Assembly: GCA_963833235.1 (NCBI GenBank)
Contig: CAWHXG010000001.1
Coordinates: 1,240,001-1,304,000 of the forward strand
From: CAWHXG01 sp963833235
GTDB taxonomy: Bacteria > Pseudomonadota > Alphaproteobacteria > Rhodobacterales > Rhodobacteraceae
Direction: 5' to 3'
DNA length: 64,000 nucleotides
Both the position numbers and the translations under genes were made by a program. The notes under the pieces were generated by a model. That model ran no database searches, was not told the origin of the DNA, and saw nothing but the letters and a program-made list of their open reading frames with translations. Positions 33,020 to 42,209 of the stretch are shown here, piece after piece (within the stretch, counting starts at the first letter, position 1; each line of letters begins with the position of its first letter).

Positions 33020-34063
33020 ATGTTCCATTCCCGTTGCCTTGCCGCCCTCGCGGCGCTGACCCTCGCGCTGCCCGCTACGGCGCAGGAGGTGACCCTGCGC
33101 CTCCAGCACTTCGTGGCGCCGGGATCGGCGAACCCGTCCTATTTCATGGAGCCCTGGGCCCGGAAGATCGAGGCAGGAGCCAGGGCCGCATCAAGGTCGA
33201 GCTCTATCCGTTCATGCAGCTGGGCGGAAAGGCGACCGCGCAATACGACCTGATCCGGGACGGCGCGATCGACGGCGGCTGGGTGATCCCCGGCTACCAG
33301 CCCGGCCGCTTTCCGGAGGCCGAGGCGCTGGAGCTGCCCTTCATGACGACGAAGTCGGCGGAGGAGGCGAGCCGCGCGGCCTGGGACTTCACCGAGCAGC
33401 ACCTGATGGACGATTTCGCCGACGTGCACGTGATTGCCGCGCACATGCATGGGCGTGGCCTTGTGCACAAGAAGGGCCCGGCGCTGTCGAGGCGTGGCGG
33501 ACCTGCAGGGGCTGAAGCTGCGCGGGCCGTCGCGGCCGGCCACGTTGCTTCTGCGCAAGCTTGGCGCGGTGCCGGTGGGCATGGCCGTGCCGGCCTTCCC
33601 CGAGGCGCTGGCCAAAGGCGTTCTGGATGGCGGCGTCATCACGTGGGAGCAGGCGCCGTCGCTGAAGCTCGACGAGTTGACCGACAGCCACACGGACGTT
33701 GCGGGCGACTACTCGCTCTACAACCTCTATTTCATCTGGGCGATGAACAAGGCGCGATACGAGGCTCTGCCGGATGACCTGAAGGCCGTGATCGACGCCA
33801 ATTCCGGCGCCTTCGCCTCGGCCTGGGCGGGGCGCGCGCACGATACCGGCGATGCGGAGGGGCGGGCGGCGATGATGGCCGCCGGCAACGAGGTGGCGAC
33901 CCTCAGCGATGAAGCGACCGCCGAGATCGTGGCCCTCGGCCGCGAGGTCACGGCGGAGTGGATCGCCGAGGTCACGGCGCGGGGCCTTGACGGTGCCGGT
34001 TTGGTGGCCGATGCCGAGGCCGACGTGGCCGCCCATGCAGGCACGAGCCCGGTCGCCTACTGA
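33020..34063 (+). pseudogene. dctP: TRAP transporter substrate-binding protein DctP, two frameshifts
   Basis: Read across three segments, this is a normal-length (about 347 residues) periplasmic solute-binding protein of a TRAP transporter: a signal peptide (ALAALTLALPATAQE), then KVELYPFMQLGGKATAQYDL, then DLQGLKLRGPSRPATLL and ITWEQAPSLKL to the stop. The frame changes near 33175-33187 (one base missing) and again near 33480-33500 (one base extra), after which the original frame is restored. Unrepaired, translation stops at 33253 after 78 codons. No dctQ or dctM gene is adjacent, so this is an orphan binding protein. Sequencing error or true decay cannot be distinguished here. Confidence 0.85.
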
Positions 34064-34266
34064 GGCGGCTCGCGATCCTCGCGCCGCGCGCTCCAGGCCT
34101 CCCAGAGATGCAAAAGCAGCGGCCGGCCGCCGATCTGCATCTGCGTGTCGCCGATAAGCGCCGGCCCGGGCGGCGCGGGCGGCGGAGGGCAGGTTCGCGC
34201 GGCGGGCCGGGGCTTTTCCCCGGCTCCGAACGCCCAGCCGGGCGATGTGAACGTGCTGCCGGTCAT
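34057..34266 (-). CDS. Small hypothetical protein coupled to rsmD
   Basis: A 69-residue proline-rich protein of unknown function (contains PPPPAPPG and IGDTQMQIGGRPLLLHLWEAW). Its ATG overlaps the rsmD stop by 4 bp (ATGA), which argues that it is translated with rsmD. It has no signal peptide or membrane segment. Its last 7 bp overlap the convergent dctP 3' end. No family recognised. Confidence 0.5.
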   Translation of the reverse strand: MTGSTFTSPGWAFGAGEKPRPAARTCPPPPAPPGPALIGDTQMQIGGRPLLLHLWEAWSARREDREPPQ

Positions 34267-34829
34267 GAGGCGGCCTCCAGCATTGTGATGTGGGTGTCAC
34301 CATAGCGCCGCCGGTCGACAAGTCCAAACCCGGGCGGCGGGGCCTGCCCGCCGCTCTCCTCCCAGACGATCAGCGCGCCGGGGGCGATCCAGCCACCGTT
34401 TGCGGCGGCGGCCAGCGCCGGCCCGCCCAGAGCCTTCCCATAAGGCGGATCGAGGAAGATCAGGTCGCAAGCGTTGCCCGGCGGGGCGGGGGGCAGGCGC
34501 CGTGCGTCGCTGCGCAGGATCGTCGCGCGTCCGGCCATGCCGGCCAGGGCGAGGTTCCGGCGCAGCAAGTCCAGGGCGATACGCCCGTCGTCGACGAAGG
34601 TCGCCGCGATGGCCCCACGCGAGAGCGCCTCGATACCGAGCGCCCCGGTGCCGGCGAAGAGGTCGAGCACCCGCGCCTCCCGCACCCGGTCGCCCTGGCG
34701 CCCCGCGGTGAGGATGCTGAAGAGGCTCTCGCGTACCCGGTCGGATGTGGGGCGCAGATGCGCGGCCGCGTCGCCGGCGGCGACCGGTGTCAGCCGCAGG
34801 CCGCGGCAGGTGCCCCCGACGATCCGCAC
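34263..34829 (-). CDS. rsmD: 16S rRNA (guanine(966)-N(2))-methyltransferase RsmD
   Basis: A 188-residue Rossmann-fold methyltransferase that methylates G966 of 16S rRNA. It starts MRIVGGTCRGLRL, the normal RsmD start, has RPTSDRVRESLFSIL, the SAM motif VLDLFAGTGALGIEALSRGA and the catalytic FLDPPYGKAL. Length is typical. It follows the FAD reductase-like gene by 7 bp and overlaps a small downstream gene, so all three probably form one operon. Confidence 0.95.
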   Translation of the reverse strand: MRIVGGTCRGLRLTPVAAGDAAAHLRPTSDRVRESLFSILTAGRQGDRVREARVLDLFAGTGALGIEALSRGAIAATFVDDGRIALDLLRRNLALAGMAGRATILRSDARRLPPAPPGNACDLIFLDPPYGKALGGPALAAAANGGWIAPGALIVWEESGGQAPPPGFGLVDRRRYGDTHITMLEAAS

Positions 34830-34836
34830 CGGGCCC

Positions 34837-36074
34837 TCAGCGCAGCAGGGACTTGACGTCGCCCGCCTCGGCCACCGCGCTTTTCGCAGGCGATCGCCCG
34901 GCCTCGATCAGCCGTTTGCCGACCATGTAGGCGCGCGGATCGTTCATCGCGTCGACGGCGAGCAAGGTATCGCCGCGGTAGTACCAGAGCGAGCGGCCGC
35001 ACCATTCCGCGGCCTCGGGCGGGGCGCCCCGTTCCACCACGGCGTCGTGGCCGACGTTCAGGCCGGCGATCTGCAGCTTCACCCCGTACTGGTCCGACCA
35101 GAACCAGGGGCGGGGCACGTAAGGTTCCGCGGCGCCCAGGATATTGTCGGCCACCGCCTCGGCATGGTCGATGGCATGGGGCACGCTCTCGAGGCGCCGG
35201 CGGGCCGTGCCGAGCCCGGTGGGGCAGGGGAACGAGGCGCAATCCCCGGCGGCCCAGACGCCGGTGGCCGAGGTGCGGCCGAACGCGTCGACGGCGACCC
35301 CGTCGTCGATGGTGAGCCCCGCCGCCTCGGCGAGCCGCGTCTCGGGGCGGATTCCGACGCCGACGATGACGAAATCGACGTCGAGGCGCGTGCCGCAGGT
35401 CAGGACCGCGCCGGTCACGTGCCCGGCCTCGTCCCCCAGCAACGTCTCGAGGCCGGTGCCTTCGCGCAGGTCGACGCCGTGGGCGCGGTGCAGGTCGCGG
35501 AACCAGCCGGCCGTCTCGGGGGCGGCGACACGGGCGAGGAGGCGCGGGGCGGCTTCCACCAGGGTCACCGAGAGGCCCCGACCGGCGGCGACTGCCGCAG
35601 CCTCGAGCCCGATATAGCCGCCGCCCACGATGAGCGCGCGCGGCCGCCTTGCGTGAGATGCGGGCCGATCGCATCGGCATCGGCCAGATCGCGCATGGTA
35701 TGGACCCCGGCGAGATCGCCCCCAATGGCGGCGGGCAGGCGCCGTGGCGCGGAGCCGGTGGCGAGGACCGCAGCGTCGAAGCCAAGCGCCTTGCCGGCGA
35801 CCGTCAGGGTCCGCCCCGCTGGATCGAGCTTGGTGACGGGTGCGCCCAGCCGCAGGGCGATCCCCTGCTCGTCGTACCAGGCCCGGGGCCGCAGATAGAG
35901 CCGATCGCGCCCGATCTCGCCCAGAAGATAGGCCTTCGAAAGGGGCGGGCGCTGGTAAGGCGGCTCCGGCTCCGCGCCGATCAGGGTGAGCTCGCCCCCG
36001 TAGCCTCGGCCGCGCAATCGCGCCACGAGCGACGCGCCGGCCTGCCCGGCCCCTACCACGACGATCTGCTTCAT
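34837..36074 (-). pseudogene. Ferredoxin reductase-like FAD-dependent oxidoreductase, one frameshift
   Basis: Combining two frames gives a full-length (about 412 residues) pyridine nucleotide-disulfide oxidoreductase of the rhodocoxin/putidaredoxin reductase type: FAD motif IVVVGAGQAGASLVARLR, PPYQRPPLSKAYL, VLATGSAPRRLP, then NAD motif ALIVGGGYIGLEAAAV and the C-terminal reductase domain ending DVKSLLR. The frame breaks near 35640 inside an alternating CG run, equivalent to one missing base. Such proteins pass electrons from NADH to a ferredoxin, often for a P450. rsmD follows by 7 bp. Sequencing error at the CG run is the simplest explanation. Confidence 0.85.
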
Positions 36075-36153
36075 CTGCCCCCGCTGCTGCTGGTTCGCCG
36101 CCTCGGATCACCGTATAAGGCCGGGCCGCGAATGGCCATGAGGAGGGTGCGAG

Positions 36154-36642
36154 ATGACGATCGCCGTGGGAGACGAATTGCCGAAAGCGATGCTGCTACG
36201 GATCGGCGACGACGGGCCGGAAGGGGTGGGCCTGCGCGACTGGACGGCGGGGCGCCGGGTGGTGATTTTTGCGGTACCGGGCGCCTTCACGCCCACCTGC
36301 CATTCCGCGCACATGCCGAGCTTCGTGCGCACGCGCGAGGATTTCACCGCGAAGGGGGTCGAGGCGGTGGCCTGCGTGGCGGTGAACGACCCGTTCGTGC
36401 TGCGCCATTGGAGCGAGGCGACGGGGGCCGCGGAAGCGCGGATCGAGGTGCTGGCGGATGCCGATGGCGCGTTCACCGAAGCGCTGGGGCTCGGCTTCGA
36501 CGCGCCGAAAGCGGGACTTGTCGGACGGTCCAAGCGCTATGCGATGCTGGTGGAGGATAACATCGTCAGGGTGCTGAACGTCGAGGCTGGCGGCGGCGAA
36601 TGCGTGGTCTCGGGCGGCGAGGCGCTGCTGGCGGCGATCTAA
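36154..36642 (+). CDS. Peroxiredoxin (Prx5 type)
   Basis: A 162-residue thiol peroxidase of the Prx5/hybrid-Prx5 group. The catalytic motif is PGAFTPTCHSAHMP with peroxidatic Cys49; a further cysteine (Cys in VACVAV, about residue 73) and Cys near residue 150 could resolve. Substrates are hydrogen peroxide and organic peroxides, with reduction by glutathione/glutaredoxin or thioredoxin. GAGGAGGG precedes the ATG at 36154. It is divergent from the FAD reductase gene and ends at a strong hairpin. Confidence 0.93.
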   Translation: MTIAVGDELPKAMLLRIGDDGPEGVGLRDWTAGRRVVIFAVPGAFTPTCHSAHMPSFVRTREDFTAKGVEAVACVAVNDPFVLRHWSEATGAAEARIEVLADADGAFTEALGLGFDAPKAGLVGRSKRYAMLVEDNIVRVLNVEAGGGECVVSGGEALLAAI

Positions 36643-36655
36643 CGGAATGGGGGGG

Positions 36656-36719
36656 GAGGGGGGCTGTCTGCCCCCCTCTTGCGCGGGGCGCAATTCACCC
36701 CCCGAGGATACTTGGGGAA
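36656..36719. terminator. Roseobacter-type intergenic hairpin module
   Basis: GAGGGGGGC (36656-36664) and GCCCCCCTC (36670-36678) form a 9-bp stem with a 5-nt loop, followed at once by TTGCGC-GGG-GCGCAA (36679-36693) and then CACCCCCCGAGGATACTTGG. This string of elements, ending in CCCCGAGGATAxTTGGGG, recurs widely between genes in roseobacters. Here it separates the converging peroxiredoxin and phhB genes and probably ends both transcripts. Confidence 0.7.
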
Positions 36720-36738
36720 TATCGAAGAGGTGCCGCGA

Positions 36739-37026
36739 TCAGAGGCGGTTCAGTTCGGTGGCCAGGGCGACGTCGCGCCCGGTCAAACCGTCGCGATCAT
36801 GGGTGGTGAGGGTCACGGTGACGCAGCCGTAGCAGTTGGACCAGTCGGGATGGTGGTTTAGCCGCTCCGCGGCGAGGGCGGCGCGGGTCATCCAGCCGAA
36901 GGCGGTGGAGAAATCGGCAAAGCGCCATGTTCGGGTTATCGCCCGCCCATCGGGCGCGAGGCTCCAGCCGGCGGCCAGAAGAGGCTCCAGGGCGCCATCG
37001 CCGGTCGAAGGACCCGCTTCGGGCAT
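36739..37026 (-). CDS. phhB: 4a-hydroxytetrahydrobiopterin dehydratase
   Basis: A 95-residue pterin-4a-carbinolamine dehydratase. The active-site motif is ERLNHHPDWSNCYGCVTVTL (His58, His59, Asp61, Trp62). The enzyme regenerates the pterin cofactor of phenylalanine hydroxylase, and homologues can also take part in folate or molybdopterin pathways. No phenylalanine hydroxylase is in the window. It starts 11 bp downstream of the FemAB-like gene on the same strand. Confidence 0.94.
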   Translation of the reverse strand: MPEAGPSTGDGALEPLLAAGWSLAPDGRAITRTWRFADFSTAFGWMTRAALAAERLNHHPDWSNCYGCVTVTLTTHDRDGLTGRDVALATELNRL

Positions 37027-37037
37027 CTACGCGATCC

Positions 37038-38255
37038 TCAGGGGTCGACGGCGGCGTCGGTGCGGCGGAACGGACCGTAGGCGGTGAGCACCTCGATCTC
37101 CTCGCTGACGGCCGCGGCCTCGGCCTCCAGATAGTCGGCGACGGCGCTGGAGAAGCCCGGATCGGCGATCCAGTGCAGGGAATGGGTGGTGACGGGCAGG
37201 TAGCCCCGGGCGAGCTTGTGGGCGCCCTGGGCCCCGGCCTCCACCCGGGCGAGGCCGTGGGCGATCGCGTGGTCGAGCGCGCGGTAGTAGCAGAGCTCGA
37301 AATGCAGGCATGGATGATCTTCCACGGCGCCCCAGTAGCGGCCGTAGAGGGCATCACGGCCGATGAAGTTGAGCGCGCCGGCGATGGGCCGTTCGCCATC
37401 GAGCGCAAGGATCAGCAGCATGTCGTCGCGCAGGGTCTCCTGGGCGATGTCGAAGAAACGGCGGGTCAGGTAGGGCGTGCCCCATTTGCGCGCGCCGGTG
37501 TCCTGGTAGAAGCGCCAGAAGGCGTCCCAGTGCCCTGGGCGGATGGCGTCGCCGGTCAGGGCCTCGATCCGGCCGCCGAAGGCCGCGGCGGTCTGGCGTT
37601 CCTTACGGATGTTCTTGCGCTTGCGGGAGGAGAGGCCGGCGAGGAAATCTTCGAAGCTGGCATAGCCGGCATTGTTCCAGTGGAATTGCTGGCTGGCGCG
37701 GCGCAGAAGACCCGCGGCGGCGCCGAACTGCGCCTCGACTTCGGTGCAGAAGGTGATGTGGAGCGAGGAGATGCCATTGCCCTCGGCCAAGCGAACGGCG
37801 CCCTGCAGGAGCGCGGTGCGCGCGGTGTCCTCATGGCCGGGCCGGGCCAGCAGGCGCCGGCCGGTCGCGGGAGTGAATGGCACGGCGGCCTGGAGCTTGG
37901 GATAGTAACGGCCACCGGCCCGCTCCAGCGCATGGGCCCAGTTGTGATCGAAGATGTATTCGCCTTGGCTGTGTGACTTGGCATAGAGCGGGGCGACCCC
38001 GATGACGGTGCCCTCATGCCGGGCCGTGAGGTGATGCGGCTCCCAACCAGTACCGGCCCCGACGGATCCGCTGCGTTCCAGCGCGCTGAGGAACCGGTGG
38101 GTCGTGAACGGATCGACGGGGCGGCTGCCATCCGCGGCTTCGGGGCAGGCGCAGGCATCCCAATCGGCAGGGTCGATGGCGTCAAGGCCGCCGATCGTGG
38201 CGATCTCGACATTCCGTTCGGCCGGGGCGCAGGGTGCGGATGTCATTGGCTGCAC
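37038..38255 (-). CDS. FemAB-like GNAT-superfamily protein (PF04339-type)
   Basis: A protein of about 405 residues matching the conserved DUF482/peptidogalycan family with a FemAB-like double GNAT fold. Typical segments are FTTHRFLSALERSGSVG, YIFDHNWAHALERAGGRYYP and RYWGAVEDHPCLHFELCYY. These proteins are thought to transfer amino acids or acyl groups, but the substrate is not established. The start may be at 38255 or at the second methionine three codons on. Upstream is ridA (87-bp gap), downstream phhB. Confidence 0.87.
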   Translation of the reverse strand: MQPMTSAPCAPAERNVEIATIGGLDAIDPADWDACACPEAADGSRPVDPFTTHRFLSALERSGSVGAGTGWEPHHLTARHEGTVIGVAPLYAKSHSQGEYIFDHNWAHALERAGGRYYPKLQAAVPFTPATGRRLLARPGHEDTARTALLQGAVRLAEGNGISSLHITFCTEVEAQFGAAAGLLRRASQQFHWNNAGYASFEDFLAGLSSRKRKNIRKERQTAAAFGGRIEALTGDAIRPGHWDAFWRFYQDTGARKWGTPYLTRRFFDIAQETLRDDMLLILALDGERPIAGALNFIGRDALYGRYWGAVEDHPCLHFELCYYRALDHAIAHGLARVEAGAQGAHKLARGYLPVTTHSLHWIADPGFSSAVADYLEAEAAAVSEEIEVLTAYGPFRRTDAAVDP

Positions 38256-38341
38256 ATGGCATCCCTGCGCCGAGCGTCAAGCCATCGCGGCTTGGGCCGG
38301 TGCAGTCTGGGCCGAATTGGGCACCGGGCGGATGCGCGGGG

Positions 38342-38806
38342 CTAGCGCAGGGCGAATATGGCTTCGATCTCCACCGCGACGCCAAGGGGAAGGGCAGCGA
38401 CGCCGACGGCTGATCGCGCATGGCGGCCTGGCTCGCCGAGGATCTCCACGAGCAGGTCCGACGCGCCGTTTATCACCTTTGGCTGGTCGGTGAAATCCGG
38501 CGAGGAATTGACGAAGCCGGTCAGCTTGACCACGCGGTCGAGCTTCGCGAAATCGCCGTCGCAGGCGGCCTTGAGCTGGGCGAGCAGGGCCAAGGCACAG
38601 GTGCGCGCGGCGGCGACGCCATCGGCGATCTCGAGGCCAGCGCCGAGCCGGCCGGTCAGCAGCCCGCTTTCGTCGCGGGAGATCTGGCCGGAGACGTGCA
38701 GGAACGGGCCGACCCGGACATAGGGCACGTAGTTTGCGGCCGGGGCGGGGCTTTCCGGCAAGGTGAGGCCAAGCGCCTCCAGGCGGTCTTCGACGGGTCC
38801 GGGCAT
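38342..38806 (-). CDS. RidA family (YjgF/YER057c/UK114) protein
   Basis: A 154-residue protein of the longer YjgF/Rid subfamily. It has the YVRVGPFLHVSGQIS and VVKLTGFVNSSPDF segments and ends in AVGVAALPLGVAVEIEAIFAL. The canonical arginine that binds the imine/enamine acid in RidA is replaced or shifted in this subgroup, so deaminase activity on 2-aminoacrylate is not assured. The start at 38806 suits the family length. Single gene with the FemAB-like gene downstream on the same strand. Confidence 0.87.
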   Translation of the reverse strand: MPGPVEDRLEALGLTLPESPAPAANYVPYVRVGPFLHVSGQISRDESGLLTGRLGAGLEIADGVAAARTCALALLAQLKAACDGDFAKLDRVVKLTGFVNSSPDFTDQPKVINGASDLLVEILGEPGRHARSAVGVAALPLGVAVEIEAIFALR

Positions 38807-38884
38807 GGCAGCTTTCCTCGCGTTTGTCGGTCGCTGACAAGCGTAGACCCGGCGAGCGCAGCGCGAAACCCCGGAACGCCGGGG

Positions 38885-40348
38885 TCAGCCCTCCCGGAAG
38901 GCCTTGGTGAAATAGTCGCTGAGGGGTTTGACCAGATAGGCAAGCGGGGTGCGGTCGCTCGTACGCAGGAACGCCTCCACCGGCATCCCCGGAAGCAGGA
39001 TCGTATCAGGCGGCAGCTTCTCCATCTCGCCATCCATCAGCACGATCTCGGCGCGGTAGAAGCTGGTTCCGCGGGCGTCGTCGGAAAAGGCATCGGCCGA
39101 GATCTTGGTGACCCGCCCCTGCAGCTCCGGGGTGATGCGGGCATCGAGGGCGGAGAAGCGCAGGGTGACCTCCTGACCGGGATAGACCTGATCCACATGG
39201 ATCGGTTCCACGCGGCTCGCGATCAGCAGGGGCCGATCCTGCGGGATGATGTAGAGAACCGGATCGGCGGCGCGGATCACCGAGCGCGGGGCGAACACCT
39301 CCATGCCGTAGACGATGCCGCCCACCGGAGCGCGCACGTCGAGCCTGTCGATCTGCTCCTTCAGGGAGCGGCGCTGCTCGGCCAGCTCGTATTCCTGGTA
39401 GCGCAGATCCCGCAGCCGGGTGATGGCATCCTCGCGGCGCTGGTCGGTGAGCTTGAGGATCTCGATGTCGATCTCGGTCATGCGGCCTTCGCTTTCGGCG
39501 CGATTGGCCACGAGTTCGCCAAGCGTGCCGCTGAGCCGGGCTTCCTCGCGCTGCAGGGCGAGAACGCGCGACTTCTGCGCAAGGCCGCTGGCCATCAGCT
39601 GCTGCTGGTCGGCCAGTTCTTCCTGCAGCAGATCGAGCTGGGCGGCGAGCGCATCCTGCTGGGCGGTTATGCCCTCGATCTGGTTGCCGATCTGGCTGCG
39701 GCGCTTGCCGAGCTGCTCGACCTCGCGGGCGATGGATTCGACCCGTGCCTCGAAGAGGCGCTGCTGCCCGGCCACCAGCTCGGCGATGTCGGGCCGGCTT
39801 GCGGCCATATCCAGCAGTTCCGGGTCGAAGTCGAGAGAATTGGCCCCGTCGCGCTCGGCCTCCAGACGCCCGCGCCGGCCGATCAGCTCGTAGAGCTGCC
39901 CCTCGACAATGGCGAGTTCGGACGAAAGCATCGAGCCGTCCAGCCGGATCAGGGTCTCGTCGGCGGCGACGGTATCGCCTTCCTGCACGAGGATATCCGA
40001 GACGACGCCGCCATCCAGATGCTGCACGACCTGCCGGTTCTGATCGACCTCGATCTGGCCGCTGGCGATGATGGCGCCGGCGATATGCGTGAAGACGGCC
40101 CAGCCGCCGAAGCCGCCAACCAGCAGGGTGAGCGTGACGATACCCAGAAGGATTGCCTTGCGCGGCGACCATGTGGGGGAGGGCGCACCCGCGGGCGGCT
40201 CGATCCGTGGCATCGCCGCGGCAGGCGGGCCGCCGGCAGGCGCCGAAGCCGCAGCCGCAGCCGGGCGCGCCGGCCCTTCGGAAGCAGAGGCGTCGGCTGC
40301 GGACATGCGGGAATTCGCCGGCGCGGGCAGGGGCACGGGGCGGCTCAC
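38885..40348 (-). CDS. HlyD-family membrane fusion protein, type I secretion
   Basis: A 487-residue periplasmic adaptor of a type I secretion system (PrtE/AprE type). It has a proline/alanine-rich cytoplasmic N-terminus, one membrane helix (AILLGIVTLTLLVGGFGGWAVF, about residues 64-85), a biotinyl-lipoyl-like segment, a long coiled coil (about residues 150-320, QQDALAAQLDLLQEELADQQQ) and a C-terminal beta-barrel. The GTG start overlaps the ABC transporter stop (GTGA), so the two are translated together. A TolC-type outer-membrane partner and the secreted substrate are not in the window. Confidence 0.93.
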   Translation of the reverse strand: MSRPVPLPAPANSRMSAADASASEGPARPAAAAASAPAGGPPAAAMPRIEPPAGAPSPTWSPRKAILLGIVTLTLLVGGFGGWAVFTHIAGAIIASGQIEVDQNRQVVQHLDGGVVSDILVQEGDTVAADETLIRLDGSMLSSELAIVEGQLYELIGRRGRLEAERDGANSLDFDPELLDMAASRPDIAELVAGQQRLFEARVESIAREVEQLGKRRSQIGNQIEGITAQQDALAAQLDLLQEELADQQQLMASGLAQKSRVLALQREEARLSGTLGELVANRAESEGRMTEIDIEILKLTDQRREDAITRLRDLRYQEYELAEQRRSLKEQIDRLDVRAPVGGIVYGMEVFAPRSVIRAADPVLYIIPQDRPLLIASRVEPIHVDQVYPGQEVTLRFSALDARITPELQGRVTKISADAFSDDARGTSFYRAEIVLMDGEMEKLPPDTILLPGMPVEAFLRTSDRTPLAYLVKPLSDYFTKAFREG

Positions 40349-42072
40349 GAGACACCTCCCGGGGCACTGGCAGCTCGGATTTCGCCGGCGTTCCGGGTGA
40401 CCTTGTTCAGCACCTCGTCGCGCGGGCCGAAGGCCTTGGTCTGGCCCCCGTCGAGTACGAGCAGAAGGTCGCATTCCTGGATCGCGGCAGGCCTGTGGGC
40501 CATGATGAGCACCCCTTTGCCCTCGGCCTTCATGCCGCGGATCGCCGCGTTCAGGGCTTCGGAGCCGTCATTGTCGAGGTTGGAATTCGGCTCGTCCAGC
40601 ACCAGCAGTACAGGATCGCCGAACAACGCCCGGGCCAGGCCGACGCGCTGCACCTGGCCGCCCGAAAGTCGCCCGCCGAGCGCGGTGACCCGCGTGTTGT
40701 AGCCTTCTGGCAGCCGCAGGATCATCTCGTGCGCTGCGGCCTTCTGCGCTGCGGCCACGATATCTGCGTCGTTGGCATTGGCGTTGAGGCGAGCGATGTT
40801 CTCGGCGATCGTGCCGTCGAACAGGGTGACCTGCTGCGGCAGGTAGCCGATATGCCGACCCAGCGTATCGGGATCGTATTGCTCGATTGCGGCGCCATCG
40901 AGGCGGATCTTGCCGCCCGCGCAGCGCCACACGCCGGTGAGCGCCTTGGCAAGTGTCGATTTCCCCGCGCCGCTCTGCCCGATCACGCCGATGGCCTGCC
41001 CGGGGTTGAGCCTGAACGTGACCATCCGCAGCGAGGCATGCTGCTCTCCGGGCGGCAGTACGGTGGCCTGTGCGACGTCGAGGATGGCGCGCGGGCGGGG
41101 CAGGGCGGTGAGCGGCTTGGGCTCGGGTACCTCGCCCAGCAGGCCTGCCAGGCTCTCCCAGGCTTTCCTGGCCGCCTGGACCAGTGCCCACTGGCCCACG
41201 GCCAGCTCGATGGGGGCGAGCGCGCGGCCCAGCAGGATCGAGCCGGCGATCATCGCGCCCGCCGTCAGCTCTTGCTGCAGCACAAGATAGGCGCCGAGGC
41301 CCAGCATGGCCGATTGCAGGAACAGCCGGAAGGTCTTGGTGGCGGCGGTATAGGTGCCCTGAGCGTCGCTTGCCTCGACCGAAAGGCCCAGCGAGCGGCC
41401 GCGCACCGATTGCCAGCGGTCGAAGGCCGCGCCGCGCATGCCAAGGCTCTGGATCATGTCCGCCTCGCCGCGGAGCCGCTCCGAGATGCGATCTGCCTCC
41501 GCGGTTGCGGCGTTCGAGGCAAGAACCGGGCGCCGCGTGCTGCGCTGGTTCATCCAGGTGATGCCCACCAGGATCGCCCCGCCAAGGAACGCCAGGTAGC
41601 CGAGCCAAGGGTGGAAGATGAAGATGCCGGCAAGAAAGAGCGGCGTGAACGGCAGATCGAAGAACGCGGTCAGCACCGGGGAAGAGAGGAACTTCTGCAC
41701 CGTCTCGAGGTCGCGGACGCCGCCGGCGGTGGCGCCCTGCTGCCGCGCCGCAGCTTCGAGCGCGGCCGTGAAGACCCGGCGGTCGAGCCGCGCCTGGAAG
41801 CGCGCGCCGATCCGCGCCAGCACCCTGCCCCGGGCATAATCGAGCAGGCCCATCATCAGATACAGGAAGGCCAGGAGCGCGGTGAGCGCCAGCAGCGTCT
41901 CTTCGGAGCGGCTGCCGAGCACGCGGTCGTAGACCTGCAGCATATAGATCGGCCCTGTCAGCATCAGCAGGTTCACGAAGACGCTGAAGAGACCCACGAA
42001 CCAGAACAGCTGCCGGCTCTCGGCCCGCGCGGTGCGCAGTTCCTCGCGACCGATCGCCTCTGCATTCTGCAT
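40345..42072 (-). CDS. Type I secretion ABC transporter (PrtD/AprD family)
   Basis: A 575-residue permease-ATPase fusion. The N-terminal half is a six-helix ABC membrane domain without a C39 peptidase domain, and the C-terminal half has Walker A VIGQSGAGKSTLAKAL, the Q-loop, signature LSGGQVQRVGLARAL, Walker B LLVLDEPNSNLD and H-loop MAHRPAA. This is typical of PrtD-type exporters of RTX proteases and adhesins. The start at 42072 follows GGAAGGACGG; an earlier ATG at 42108 is less well placed. It forms an operon with the HlyD gene downstream. Confidence 0.94.
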   Translation of the reverse strand: MQNAEAIGREELRTARAESRQLFWFVGLFSVFVNLLMLTGPIYMLQVYDRVLGSRSEETLLALTALLAFLYLMMGLLDYARGRVLARIGARFQARLDRRVFTAALEAAARQQGATAGGVRDLETVQKFLSSPVLTAFFDLPFTPLFLAGIFIFHPWLGYLAFLGGAILVGITWMNQRSTRRPVLASNAATAEADRISERLRGEADMIQSLGMRGAAFDRWQSVRGRSLGLSVEASDAQGTYTAATKTFRLFLQSAMLGLGAYLVLQQELTAGAMIAGSILLGRALAPIELAVGQWALVQAARKAWESLAGLLGEVPEPKPLTALPRPRAILDVAQATVLPPGEQHASLRMVTFRLNPGQAIGVIGQSGAGKSTLAKALTGVWRCAGGKIRLDGAAIEQYDPDTLGRHIGYLPQQVTLFDGTIAENIARLNANANDADIVAAAQKAAAHEMILRLPEGYNTRVTALGGRLSGGQVQRVGLARALFGDPVLLVLDEPNSNLDNDGSEALNAAIRGMKAEGKGVLIMAHRPAAIQECDLLLVLDGGQTKAFGPRDEVLNKVTRNAGEIRAASAPGGVS

Positions 42073-42209
42073 GTTCCGTCCTTCCGGCCATGGGCTGCCG
42101 ATGTCCACCGCTTTCGAGATCGCGGACTTGTGCAGGCGCCTGCAATGGTGGCAAGTCGCGATCAGCCATACTATGTGGACTGAAGTGCGAACAAGAGGTT
42201 GAAGCTATC

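Noticed and set aside
40345..42072. Lipid A or glycan exporter assignment for the ABC gene
   Set aside because: The directly coupled HlyD-type adaptor and PrtD-like arrangement fit a type I protein secretion exporter better.
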